DNA of 48,957 bases from a virus, in the IMG/VR virus record IMGVR_UViG_3300048583_000144, positions 1-48,957 of that record; one strand, 5' to 3'. This document shows, one piece after another, positions 42,843 to 48,957 of the stretch; positions within the stretch are counted from its first letter, which is position 1; every line of letters starts with the position of its first letter. The notes under the pieces were generated by a model. The model made no database searches and was not told where the DNA came from. It worked only from the letters and a program-made list of their open reading frames with translations. The translations under genes were made by a program, and so were the position numbers.

Positions 42843-43292
42843 TTAGAGTCTAGCTACTTCTTCTTCAGTGAGTCTGCGGCCGTATGGCGCAATTGTTTCA
42901 CGGCTGTCGAGCATATCGTTGAGAGTTGATTTAAGGGGATCGAGCAATTTGTTAAACTGCCGAATAGCTTCTTCGCGAGACGGAACGTGGGATTGCGCTA
43001 ACTGTAATAGCAGCATTGAACCGAGCAGGCCGAAAAGCGAGTATTCAGTTGGGATATCGGGCTTAGCTTGGTTGGAGATTGTGGCCATAAGCAGAGCTTT
43101 TGTCATGCGTGGGTCACGAGCTGAGAATGGAACGCCGAGATTGAGCTTTTTGAACAAGATGTTGCCACGCTCGGCTGTTGATATAACCGCGCAAAGTGTT
43201 TGCATGATTTCTGTGAGTTCATCATAGAAGTCCTCGGCATTGATAAGTCGCTCGGTGAGTTCTGTGTGCAGTGCTGTTACGATTGGGTGCAT
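42843..43292 (-). CDS. Hypothetical protein
   Basis: The 149-residue protein is mostly helical, with a hydrophobic stretch (SLFGLLGSMLLLQLAQS, about 85-101) that may be a buried helix rather than a membrane segment. Residues around CAVISTAERGNILFKKLN and the ending RRLTEEEVARL show no known family. It sits 6 bases upstream of the interrupted gene. Confidence 0.55.
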   Translation of the reverse strand: MHPIVTALHTELTERLINAEDFYDELTEIMQTLCAVISTAERGNILFKKLNLGVPFSARDPRMTKALLMATISNQAKPDIPTEYSLFGLLGSMLLLQLAQSHVPSREEAIRQFNKLLDPLKSTLNDMLDSRETIAPYGRRLTEEEVARL

Positions 43293-43316
43293 AATATGTA
43301 TGTTGAGTTGAGAGGA

Positions 43317-43535
43317 TTACAGTGAGTGTTTGATTTGGTATTTGATGCTGTCGATGGAGATCTGATCGGGGTTGTGCACGACGGTGACGGAATTGTCATT
43401 GACGCGAACTCGCACGATTGGAACGCGCATATTGGTTTTCAGCTTGAAAAACAGCATTGTGTGTTCAGAGTTGATTTGGAGGTTGTGCTTGCGAATGAAC
43501 GCGGTGTGTTCGACTGGAGATAGTTTGATGTTCAT
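43317..43535 (-). CDS. Small hypothetical protein
   Basis: The 72-residue basic protein is beta-rich (VPIVRVRVNDNSVTVV) and overlaps the upstream gene by ATGA. Function unknown. Confidence 0.5.
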   Translation of the reverse strand: MNIKLSPVEHTAFIRKHNLQINSEHTMLFFKLKTNMRVPIVRVRVNDNSVTVVHNPDQISIDSIKYQIKHSL

Positions 43536-43765
43536 TTGGATTTTATTAGTGCGTAGTATTTGCGTTGGAATTCTTTGCGGTTGTCGGTGATGGTTACTCG
43601 GTGGAACAAATTGCCGGTCTTGAGAAAGACCGTGGATTTGTTTTTGGCAAGTAATGGATGTTCGGGTTGCTTGCGTTCAAGAGCAAGCAAGCGACGATAG
43701 AAATTGCGTCGCTTAGGCTTGCGGGTGTTTGTGCCTGTCAGCCAGGCTATGAGGCTATTTATCAT
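43532..43765 (-). CDS. Small basic hypothetical protein
   Basis: From ATG 43765 (AACATG context) the protein has 77 residues and is very basic (RKPKRRNFYRRLLALERK), suggesting nucleic-acid contact. ATG 43777 is an alternative. It overlaps both neighbours. Confidence 0.5.
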   Translation of the reverse strand: MINSLIAWLTGTNTRKPKRRNFYRRLLALERKQPEHPLLAKNKSTVFLKTGNLFHRVTITDNRKEFQRKYYALIKSK

Positions 43766-43964
43766 GTTCGATTTCATATTTGTTCTGTTGTGCCTGCCAA
43801 TAGATGTAGTATGGCTGGCCACGGTATGTCAGCTTGGCAGTATTGACAATGCCGTGGGAATTTGCAGAAAGGGCCAGGATGTTCAGGCCCCAGGAACGCC
43901 AGCGCTCGAATGGAATTGTGCGAACTATTTGGAGGATTTGTGCTAGATGCTGGGTGTCGGTCAT
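43755..43964 (-). CDS. Small hypothetical protein
   Basis: The 69-residue protein starts at an ATGA overlap; it contains Trp/Tyr-rich strands (YRGQPYYIYWQAQQ). No domain is recognised. Confidence 0.5.
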   Translation of the reverse strand: MTDTQHLAQILQIVRTIPFERWRSWGLNILALSANSHGIVNTAKLTYRGQPYYIYWQAQQNKYEIEHDK

Positions 43965-44278
43965 GGCGTCCAGAGGTTAAGGGTGCGGAGGAAGGCTTCG
44001 GCGCGTTCAGCTGCGGTGGCCATGTATTTGTGGTAATGCCATATACTAAAGCCCAAGTTTTGTGCGTATAACATAACTTGATTATCTTTCAGCACCTTCT
44101 CCGCCTCGTGCATAGCATTGAGGTCGTTGAGGTAATCCGGGAGTGGTAAATCCCAGTTTACATCAGCCGTGTGAATTGGATGCCTGCCGTAAGGTGTTTC
44201 ATTAGGATTGTAGATGGTTTTTGTATGCAGCCACCCGCAAGCTTTTGCGATTGCAATTTGTTGTTGTGTTTTATTCAT
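43961..44278 (-). CDS. Phage ABA-sandwich domain protein (BC1872-like)
   Basis: I start at ATG 44278 (105 residues, MNKTQQQIAIAKACGW). The pattern IAKACGW, PDYLNDLNAMHEAEKVL and ATAAERAEAFLRTLNLW is typical of a small, very widespread phage family annotated as phage ABA sandwich domain. Its function is unknown. Confidence 0.7.
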   Translation of the reverse strand: MNKTQQQIAIAKACGWLHTKTIYNPNETPYGRHPIHTADVNWDLPLPDYLNDLNAMHEAEKVLKDNQVMLYAQNLGFSIWHYHKYMATAAERAEAFLRTLNLWTP

Positions 44279-44507
44279 GTTTGGTTTGCAGTTCGGGGTC
44301 ATTGGCTAGGTCCCATGCCTCACATTTGGGGCATTGGCATTTCTCTGAATGTGGTCGAGGAGCTTCTGGGTCCATGCACTTGCAGAGTTCCAGGAGTTCA
44401 CCGCAAGTATCGCATAAGACTTTCCCGGTCCCGTCACAATTTTCGCAACGGTAATTATGCCCACGTTCTGGGCTGCGGCCTGAGCCTTTGCAGAATGGGC
44501 ATTTCAT
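44271..44507 (-). CDS. DnaJ-like zinc-finger protein
   Basis: The 78-residue protein has two CxxCxGxG-type knuckles (CPFCKGSGR at 3-11 and CENCDGTGK at 21-29) and several more Cys pairs toward the C-terminus, so it probably binds two zinc ions. Stand-alone DnaJ-type zinc proteins are common small phage genes with unknown partners. It overlaps neighbours at both ends. Confidence 0.75.
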   Translation of the reverse strand: MKCPFCKGSGRSPERGHNYRCENCDGTGKVLCDTCGELLELCKCMDPEAPRPHSEKCQCPKCEAWDLANDPELQTKHE

Positions 44508-44764
44508 AAGAAGTTGTTGGCTTTATCTAACGCAGCTTTGGCGCGTCGCTGCCAGTCTGAATATTCAATCGCCATTGTATCGTGTCCGTCAAGTGCATCA
44601 CGCAATTCACGAGTAAGGTCACGATATTGGTTGCGCTGGCGTTCGAGTTGGCGGCACAACGGAATCACTTCATTCAATCGACCAAGCCAATCATTATGCT
44701 TTTCGCGATTTTTGATCTGGCTCAAAAGCAAATCATCCGTCTCCGGTGTTGGTTGATCACTCAT
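44504..44764 (-). CDS. Small helical protein with a perfect ribosome binding site
   Basis: From ATG 44764 the protein has 86 residues (MSDQPTPETDDLLLSQIK) and a long helix with many Arg and Glu. AAAGGAGGT lies just upstream, a full Shine-Dalgarno sequence, unlike most genes here. Similar small proteins (with a PETD near the N-terminus) are common in phages; function unknown. Confidence 0.6.
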   Translation of the reverse strand: MSDQPTPETDDLLLSQIKNREKHNDWLGRLNEVIPLCRQLERQRNQYRDLTRELRDALDGHDTMAIEYSDWQRRAKAALDKANNFL

Positions 44765-44969
44765 GTTTACCTCCTTTCTCAAAGATCACGTATGCACCCA
44801 GATGTTTATCTGGATACACAATTTGGTTTTCATTATCATCCATAGATGCCAGCTCGTTGATGTCAACAATAACCAAAGGGTTAAGTTGAAATGCCGTCAT
44901 GATGGTAATCCAGGAAATGCCCCGGCGAGCAAGGCGACGTAATAGTGAATTGATTTGTTTTGAGTTCAT
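44757..44969 (-). CDS. Small hypothetical protein
   Basis: The 70-residue protein starts MNSKQINSLLRRLARRG, a basic amphipathic helix, followed by a beta-rich acidic half. Its 3' end carries the ribosome site of the next gene. Confidence 0.5.
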   Translation of the reverse strand: MNSKQINSLLRRLARRGISWITIMTAFQLNPLVIVDINELASMDDNENQIVYPDKHLGAYVIFEKGGKHE

Positions 44970-45010
44970 GATATTTTTGGAGTTAGAATTTATTGAATTT
45001 GCTTTGTTGT

Positions 45011-45436
45011 TCAGTCTTGATGTTCGAAGAGATGTTCGAGGACGGTGGCGATATCGTTAAAGGATAACGCAGAGCTGTCGTTGATAGTAGCGAGCGAGTG
45101 GCTAAATGTGTGTTGGTAATAAACAAAACAACCCGGAGGCAAATAACCCCAATCGTTAAGAATTGGGTGGAGTCTTGATTCTACCGGCAAGCACGCTGTG
45201 GAGTTTTGGCCGTAAAGCCACCGATTACCGTCGAGCGTGCTGGGGATTCGCTCGACTTCACATAGAACGCCAAGGCAACAAAATCCCCGGAAATTGTGTA
45301 ATTGGCAAGTTGTTTGGGGATATGTTCCGCTGCGAAGCGCGGCAGTCCATTCGTTAAGCAATGGCAATTTAACTTTTTGATAATCGTCTGGAGTTACCAA
45401 GCTTACGGTTGATTGGGGGTGTAGTTTAATTTTCAT
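45011..45436 (-). CDS. Phage protein with CCLGVLCE motif
   Basis: The 141-residue protein contains LLNEWTAALRSGTYPQ, then FCCLGVLCEVERI and, at the end, ALSFNDIATVLEHLF. This order is typical of a common phage family of unknown function with a conserved CCLGVL core. The three clustered Cys may bind metal or be redox-active. Confidence 0.65.
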   Translation of the reverse strand: MKIKLHPQSTVSLVTPDDYQKVKLPLLNEWTAALRSGTYPQTTCQLHNFRGFCCLGVLCEVERIPSTLDGNRWLYGQNSTACLPVESRLHPILNDWGYLPPGCFVYYQHTFSHSLATINDSSALSFNDIATVLEHLFEHQD

Positions 45437-45466
45437 GTTATTTATTTTGTTGTTCTGGTTTATTGC

Positions 45467-46765
45467 CTACTTGGCGAAAGATTGCTTGAGCAAATCAGCT
45501 GCAAGCTTGAAAATGCATTCTTGGAACTCACGAGTGAAGTCGCTGTAACCGGTTTGCCAATGCAGCAGCTCTTCAATAATAGTTGCAATGGATATTTGGT
45601 CAACGTTGAGCCAGATGCTTCGATCTTCATCCACAAACCCGTGCAGCATTCGACCCCCGATGGACTTGAATCCTTTTGGGTAGGGGTAGTCGGAGTTGAT
45701 GTGTCCGAGCTTGGCCAGCGTTGCTGCGGTTTTGTGATACAACTGAACGTGCTCGGAAGTCATCAACGCAGCAGCTTTTTGTGGAATGTTCTTTTCTGCT
45801 TTGATGCCAGATAGGTCTTTCATAGCATAAGTGCAGTTGCGAATGAACGAACCAAGCAACAACGCAGGTCTGTAATTCATTTTATTCAGTTCGTTGAAGT
45901 CACTGGCGGATTCAGCTCGGCAGTCGTAAAGAACATCAACTTTGTCTTGGATGATTTTTCCCGCGGCTGGTTTCAGTCCCCAACGATCGGTGTCGAATTC
46001 AATGGGAATTGAAGCATGCATTTCCTTGAACATCGGCATAACCACATTTGCCCAAGCTTCGATCAGTTCAAGCTCGGAGGTGTTCAATGCCACACGCACG
46101 GCGTCGGCATAATTACCTGAAATTAGTGTCCTGGACTCGTTGACTTGAATCTGGCCTTCCAAATCATTGTAATCAAACACCGAAGGAGTTTGCACGACCT
46201 GAATCAACACGCCCTTGCGATAGATTTTCATGTCGCTGATTTTGCTTTTCTGCAAAATAGGTTGCTGATGCAGCTTGCTTGCGTGCAGAAACGTATCTGG
46301 CAGATTCGCCACAGCTTGGAACACCTCTGAGCCAGGCTTGGATTCGATATAAATCCTCGTCTCATCTTCAACGCCTTCGATTTCATTAACTCCAACAAAA
46401 CTTACGGCATCTTCAAACTCCGTGCCTTGATCAATGGCGTTACAAACCAGTTCTCTAACTGCCATTGATGCTTGTGTCCAATCAAGTGCACCGAAGTTCA
46501 GCGAGATACTGGTTCTGTGCCCGTCGACTGTCATGACCTGTGCATCACGACCGTGAGCTTGGATAGTCTCCAGTCCGACCTGGATTTCACGCACCCCGGA
46601 GAAAATCCGAAACGGAATTTGCTTCCTTAACATAATCAACAGCGCGTGCTTGGCACCACTGCCGAACTGGCCCATTGCCGTAGCGATTTCCCTTGCCGGT
46701 GATTCACCGACCATCCAGAATGAGGCCGAGTCAGCCTCGCCTTTGTTGCGAATAAGTGTTTGCAT
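45467..46765 (-). CDS. GHKL-type ATPase-like phage protein
   Basis: The 432-residue protein shows two signatures of Bergerat-fold (GHKL) ATPases: GQFGSGAKHALLIMLRKQ at 32-49, like the glycine-rich lid, and RELVCNAIDQG at 104-114, like the N box. The order is the reverse of Hsp90, MutL and histidine kinases. A C-terminal EELLHWQTGYSDFTREFQE resembles a segment of the same widespread phage family. A chaperone-like or anti-defence role has been guessed for relatives, but none is proven. Confidence 0.65.
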   Translation of the reverse strand: MQTLIRNKGEADSASFWMVGESPAREIATAMGQFGSGAKHALLIMLRKQIPFRIFSGVREIQVGLETIQAHGRDAQVMTVDGHRTSISLNFGALDWTQASMAVRELVCNAIDQGTEFEDAVSFVGVNEIEGVEDETRIYIESKPGSEVFQAVANLPDTFLHASKLHQQPILQKSKISDMKIYRKGVLIQVVQTPSVFDYNDLEGQIQVNESRTLISGNYADAVRVALNTSELELIEAWANVVMPMFKEMHASIPIEFDTDRWGLKPAAGKIIQDKVDVLYDCRAESASDFNELNKMNYRPALLLGSFIRNCTYAMKDLSGIKAEKNIPQKAAALMTSEHVQLYHKTAATLAKLGHINSDYPYPKGFKSIGGRMLHGFVDEDRSIWLNVDQISIATIIEELLHWQTGYSDFTREFQECIFKLAADLLKQSFAK

Positions 46766-46800
46766 AATATATGTTCTTGTGATGTTTTTTGAGTTCGATT

Positions 46801-47208
46801 TTATTGAATCTTAGCTACGACGACCTTGAGCAGTTTCTCAGTCGCAGCTGTGAGGTCGATTTCATGGTTGGCGTTGAACGTGCCTTGCAAGGGAACGGTT
46901 TTTTGATGCATTGTGCCGATGAGGATTTTTGTGGTTTCGGTGACAGTGAAGATTTCTTCATTCTGCCAAGCGAATTGAGAATCAACATGGAACGGGCCAT
47001 GCCATGTGATCCATCGGACGTAGCCTGCGCCATAGACGAATGATTCATCTTGCGCAGGCTTTTGCCACTTGCAATCAATATTGAGCTTGGTGATGCCGGT
47101 GACGGTTGTGTCGTTGTCGATGACGAATGCCAATGTGGGTGGGGTAAACAATGGGGCATTGGTTAGGGTTTGTAATATTCTTTGTGCGAATGGTAAGATT
47201 GAGTTCAT
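46801..47208 (-). CDS. Hypothetical protein
   Basis: I start at ATG 47208 (135 residues), which has the exact AACATCATG context. The protein is beta-rich with many Trp and Thr (YVRWITWHGPFHVDSQFAW) and ends in a helix (ATEKLLKVVVAKIQ). No family is recognised. Confidence 0.55.
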   Translation of the reverse strand: MNSILPFAQRILQTLTNAPLFTPPTLAFVIDNDTTVTGITKLNIDCKWQKPAQDESFVYGAGYVRWITWHGPFHVDSQFAWQNEEIFTVTETTKILIGTMHQKTVPLQGTFNANHEIDLTAATEKLLKVVVAKIQ

Positions 47209-47279
47209 GATGTTTGTGCTTTGATGAATTGTGTTCTGCTGCTGGGTTTTGCTAATGCTGGGCACCTACGGTGCTTGGG

Positions 47280-47477
47280 TTAATCAAGTAGGTCAAATAA
47301 GTAATCCGGCTCCAACCCAAAGCATTCATTACAAATATCTTGAGCGGATTCAAGATCGCCGTCAGCAAGATATTCGTGCATTAACTCTTTTGCGTCTTTA
47401 ATCTGTTCGTCAGCTTCGTCGCTTGAGAGACCATCCCGGCGCATTAGCACATCTTTTAATGTTTCAATTTCGTTCAT
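47280..47477 (-). CDS. Small acidic protein, common in phages
   Basis: The 65-residue protein MNEIETLKDVLMRRDGLSSD is acidic and helical. The phrase MRRDGLSSDEADEQIKDAKE belongs to a small family common in phages and bacteria, function unknown. Confidence 0.65.
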   Translation of the reverse strand: MNEIETLKDVLMRRDGLSSDEADEQIKDAKELMHEYLADGDLESAQDICNECFGLEPDYLFDLLD

Positions 47478-47531
47478 TGTGTTGTTCTTTGTTTGTTGTT
47501 TGGTTTGCTACTCATTGGTTGAGCAGAAAGA

Positions 47532-47551
47532 GCGGGAGCCTCAACTCCCGC
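47532..47551 (-). terminator. GC-rich hairpin upstream of the gene at 47280
   Basis: GCGGGAG pairs with CTCCCGC over a 6-base loop; TCTTTCTGC follows on the leftward strand. It may stop transcripts coming from the origin-like region, or act as an attenuator. Confidence 0.5.
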
Positions 47552-47639
47552 CGGTTTCTTATCAACTATGGAAAATCGCTTTGAACGCATCGCTGGCTTT
47601 GGTTTGATTCAGGTTCATATATGTTGTTGTTCGGTTTGA

Positions 47640-48020
47640 ATGCACGATTCATTCACGCATTCAATAAAACAGCAAATTCAATTCACGCAATCATGCATAC
47701 CTACCAATCTATCTACCTACCTGCCATACCTCTCTAAATTTTTTTCAATTTTTCTCGGATTTGAAATTTTGAGTAAAAGAAATATATACATATATATATA
47801 TATATAATATATTATTATATACTCTCCCCCTCTTATGCGCACCTAAAAATTTTGTTTGATAAAATTTCAAAAAATTCTGAAGCCAGAAAAGGTAGGTACC
47901 CCCCAACCGATAGGTAGACAGATAGGTAGGTAGAAACAATTCATTCCGTCCGTTTCATTCTGTCCGATTCATTTTCAAATCTGATAAATTCCAGTCTCGA
48001 AAAACTCAACAAGAATTTTC
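47640..48020. other. Candidate replication origin (AT-rich dyad with short repeats)
   Basis: The longest gene-free stretch in the leftward block apart from the RNA locus. It has a TA-rich core (47783-47820) inside two nested inverted repeats: 47760-47770 with 47861-47871, and 47712-47722 with 47924-47934. Short direct repeats flank it: two ATTCACGCA-containing copies at 47647-47690, GGTAG copies at 47891-47933 and two TTCATTCYGTCCG copies at about 47940-47967. AT-rich unwinding DNA with iterons is the usual form of an origin. Confidence 0.5.
47760..47871. repeat. 11-bp inverted repeat around the TA-rich core
   Basis: TTTGAAATTTT at 47760-47770 is the exact reverse complement of AAAATTTCAAA at 47861-47871. 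Confidence 0.8.
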
Positions 48021-48088
48021 TGCCTTAACTTTATTCACTGGAGAAATTCGGGGTTCGAATTTATCGAGTGTAGATAGGGAAGCGAAGA

Positions 48089-48125
48089 AAGCCCTGGAGG
48101 GAATATTTCATCCGCTCCAGGGCTT
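48089..48125 (-). terminator. Leftward terminator after the gene at 48137
   Basis: AAGCCCTGGAG pairs perfectly (11 bp) with CTCCAGGGCTT over a 15-base loop, and TCTTCGCTT follows on the leftward strand. It lies 12 bases after the stop. Confidence 0.65.
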
Positions 48126-48136
48126 CGATTGCTCAA

Positions 48137-48340
48137 TTACAATTCATCAATTCTTGCGGCGGTTTGGCTGCTGATAATCAAATCATACTTTGGGGTTGAG
48201 TAAACATGTTGACTGCGGCCATTTGACCCAGCCTGCACGCTTTTGAGATTTTGATCTATAACATGATCCTGCAATTCTGCGATGGCGATCAGTTCCAGTT
48301 GTGTGTCGATGGCAAGTTTGGTAAGGTCTAAAAGTTGCAT
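48137..48340 (-). CDS. Small hypothetical protein
   Basis: The 67-residue protein starts MQLLDLTKLAIDTQLELIAI, a hydrophobic helix, and ends AARIDEL. It has the AACATCATG start context and is enclosed by two strong hairpins, so it may be expressed as a separate short mRNA near the early promoter. Function unknown. Confidence 0.55.
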   Translation of the reverse strand: MQLLDLTKLAIDTQLELIAIAELQDHVIDQNLKSVQAGSNGRSQHVYSTPKYDLIISSQTAARIDEL

Positions 48341-48368
48341 GATGTTAAATTGGTTTGAATGGTTGAAA

Positions 48369-48398
48369 GCCTGCTAGAGATATTACCCTCTAGCAGGC
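48369..48398 (-). terminator. Leftward terminator after the first early gene
   Basis: GCCTGCTAGAG pairs perfectly (11 bp) with CTCTAGCAGGC over an 8-base loop, followed by TTTCAACC on the leftward strand. It lies 18 bases after the stop of the gene at 48417. Confidence 0.65.
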
Positions 48399-48416
48399 GT
48401 TTGTTTGTTTCTTCTC

Positions 48417-48860
48417 TTATGCCTCGTTGAGTTTTTCCAGCACGTATTCCCGGATCTCCAGGTCTGTGATTGAGGCAAGGAATGCGCCCACCGCTTCAGG
48501 TGCGGCAAACTCGTTCAATGCCTTGGCTGCGGCCAGGGGTTTCGCGGCTTTCATGGCGATTCCGTCACGAGTGGCGCGCTCGCGATTGGTCCATTCGTCA
48601 TACGCTGCTTCGTACTCCTCCAGATTCAGCTCTTCAGGGATTTCATACCCCGTGAACTCCCGTGCATCTTTAGTCAGCCCATAGCTGAACAAGAACGCCA
48701 TTGCAGTCGTGCTGCATTTCCCCTCGTTCTGCTCCTGTTGGACACGAGCCGAGAAGATGGAGATCAGGTCCGACAAGCTCATGGTAGTGACCTTGCCTTT
48801 TTCTGCACCGCGTTTGGCTTTAGCTGCGATAGTAACGTCTGCGATTTCAATGTTTTTCAT
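48417..48860 (-). CDS. First early gene, hypothetical protein
   Basis: The 147-residue protein is the first gene of the leftward block, directly behind the divergent region. It is helical, with a basic N-terminal part (AAKAKRGAEKGK) and an acidic rest, and ends in ITDLEIREYVLEKLNEA. It has the AACATCATG start context and an 11-bp terminator-like hairpin right after it, which suggests strong early expression of a short message. No family is recognised; a host-takeover role is possible but unproven. Confidence 0.6.
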   Translation of the reverse strand: MKNIEIADVTIAAKAKRGAEKGKVTTMSLSDLISIFSARVQQEQNEGKCSTTAMAFLFSYGLTKDAREFTGYEIPEELNLEEYEAAYDEWTNRERATRDGIAMKAAKPLAAAKALNEFAAPEAVGAFLASITDLEIREYVLEKLNEA

Positions 48861-48957
48861 GATGTTTAGTTCTAATGTAGTTCACTGCCGGGTCGGTTCA
48901 TCCTTCCCTTCACCTATATACTAATGCGGGTGAAAAGGGGACCCTTGCCACGGGGGG
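48831..48957. repeat. Terminal direct repeat, right copy
   Basis: This stretch is identical to bases 1-127 and shows that the contig closes on itself. Confidence 0.93.

Noticed and set aside
47745-47939. 64-codon frame in the AT-rich region
   Set aside because: Its translation is low-complexity Tyr/Ile from TA repeats and it lies in the candidate origin.
47640-48020. CRISPR array
   Set aside because: The direct repeats are short, imperfect and not regularly spaced.

Overview
This window is a complete or near-complete genome of a tailed double-stranded DNA phage, apparently assembled from a metagenome. The first and last 127 bases are identical, so the molecule is circular or circularly permuted, with a unit length of about 48,830 bp. 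The gene set points to a podovirus. It has a terminase large subunit, portal, acidic scaffold-like protein, major capsid protein, a neck adaptor, several glutamine-rich internal proteins and one 3,124-residue virion protein. I see no tape measure, tail tube, sheath, integrase, repressor or phage RNA polymerase. The lysis genes include lipoproteins with lipoboxes, so the host is probably a diderm (Gram-negative-type) bacterium. Many genes lack a Shine-Dalgarno sequence and have A-rich leaders, as is common in Bacteroidota and some related groups, but the host cannot be named from the sequence.

Layout. Bases 276-26800 are one rightward late block: putative small terminase; a tail fibre with a signal peptide and its small partners; a lysis cassette (three small lipoproteins, two small membrane proteins, an M15-type endolysin); unidentified structural proteins; large terminase; portal; scaffold; capsid; neck; glutamine-rich proteins; and the giant virion protein with an HELGH zinc-protease motif. 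Bases 26882-48860 are one leftward early/middle block. Its replication core is a DUF3987-like helicase/ATPase, an ATP-dependent DNA ligase, a family A DNA polymerase with an N-terminal uracil-DNA-glycosylase-like domain, a ParB-methyltransferase fusion, a Sak4-like ATPase, a Cas4-like nuclease and a UvrD-like helicase. About 25 small genes of mostly unknown function surround it. The two blocks diverge from the region that spans the window ends (48861-48957 joined to 1-275) and converge near 26800-26882.

The most unusual part is the 525-base gene-free stretch at 39365-39890, which reads leftward. On that strand it can fold into three tandem H-type pseudoknots, a 15-bp long-range helix, a 63-nt all-Watson-Crick cloverleaf shaped like a miniature tRNA, and a terminal tRNA-like element with a canonical T arm. 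It looks like a large ornate phage RNA of the general kind represented by GOLLD and ROOL RNAs, possibly a new class. Other points of interest are a probable replication origin at 47640-48020 (AT-rich core inside nested inverted repeats, flanked by short direct repeats), a gene at 42632-42836 interrupted at a seven-A tract, and an intrinsic terminator for leftward transcripts placed inside the coding sequence of the giant virion gene.
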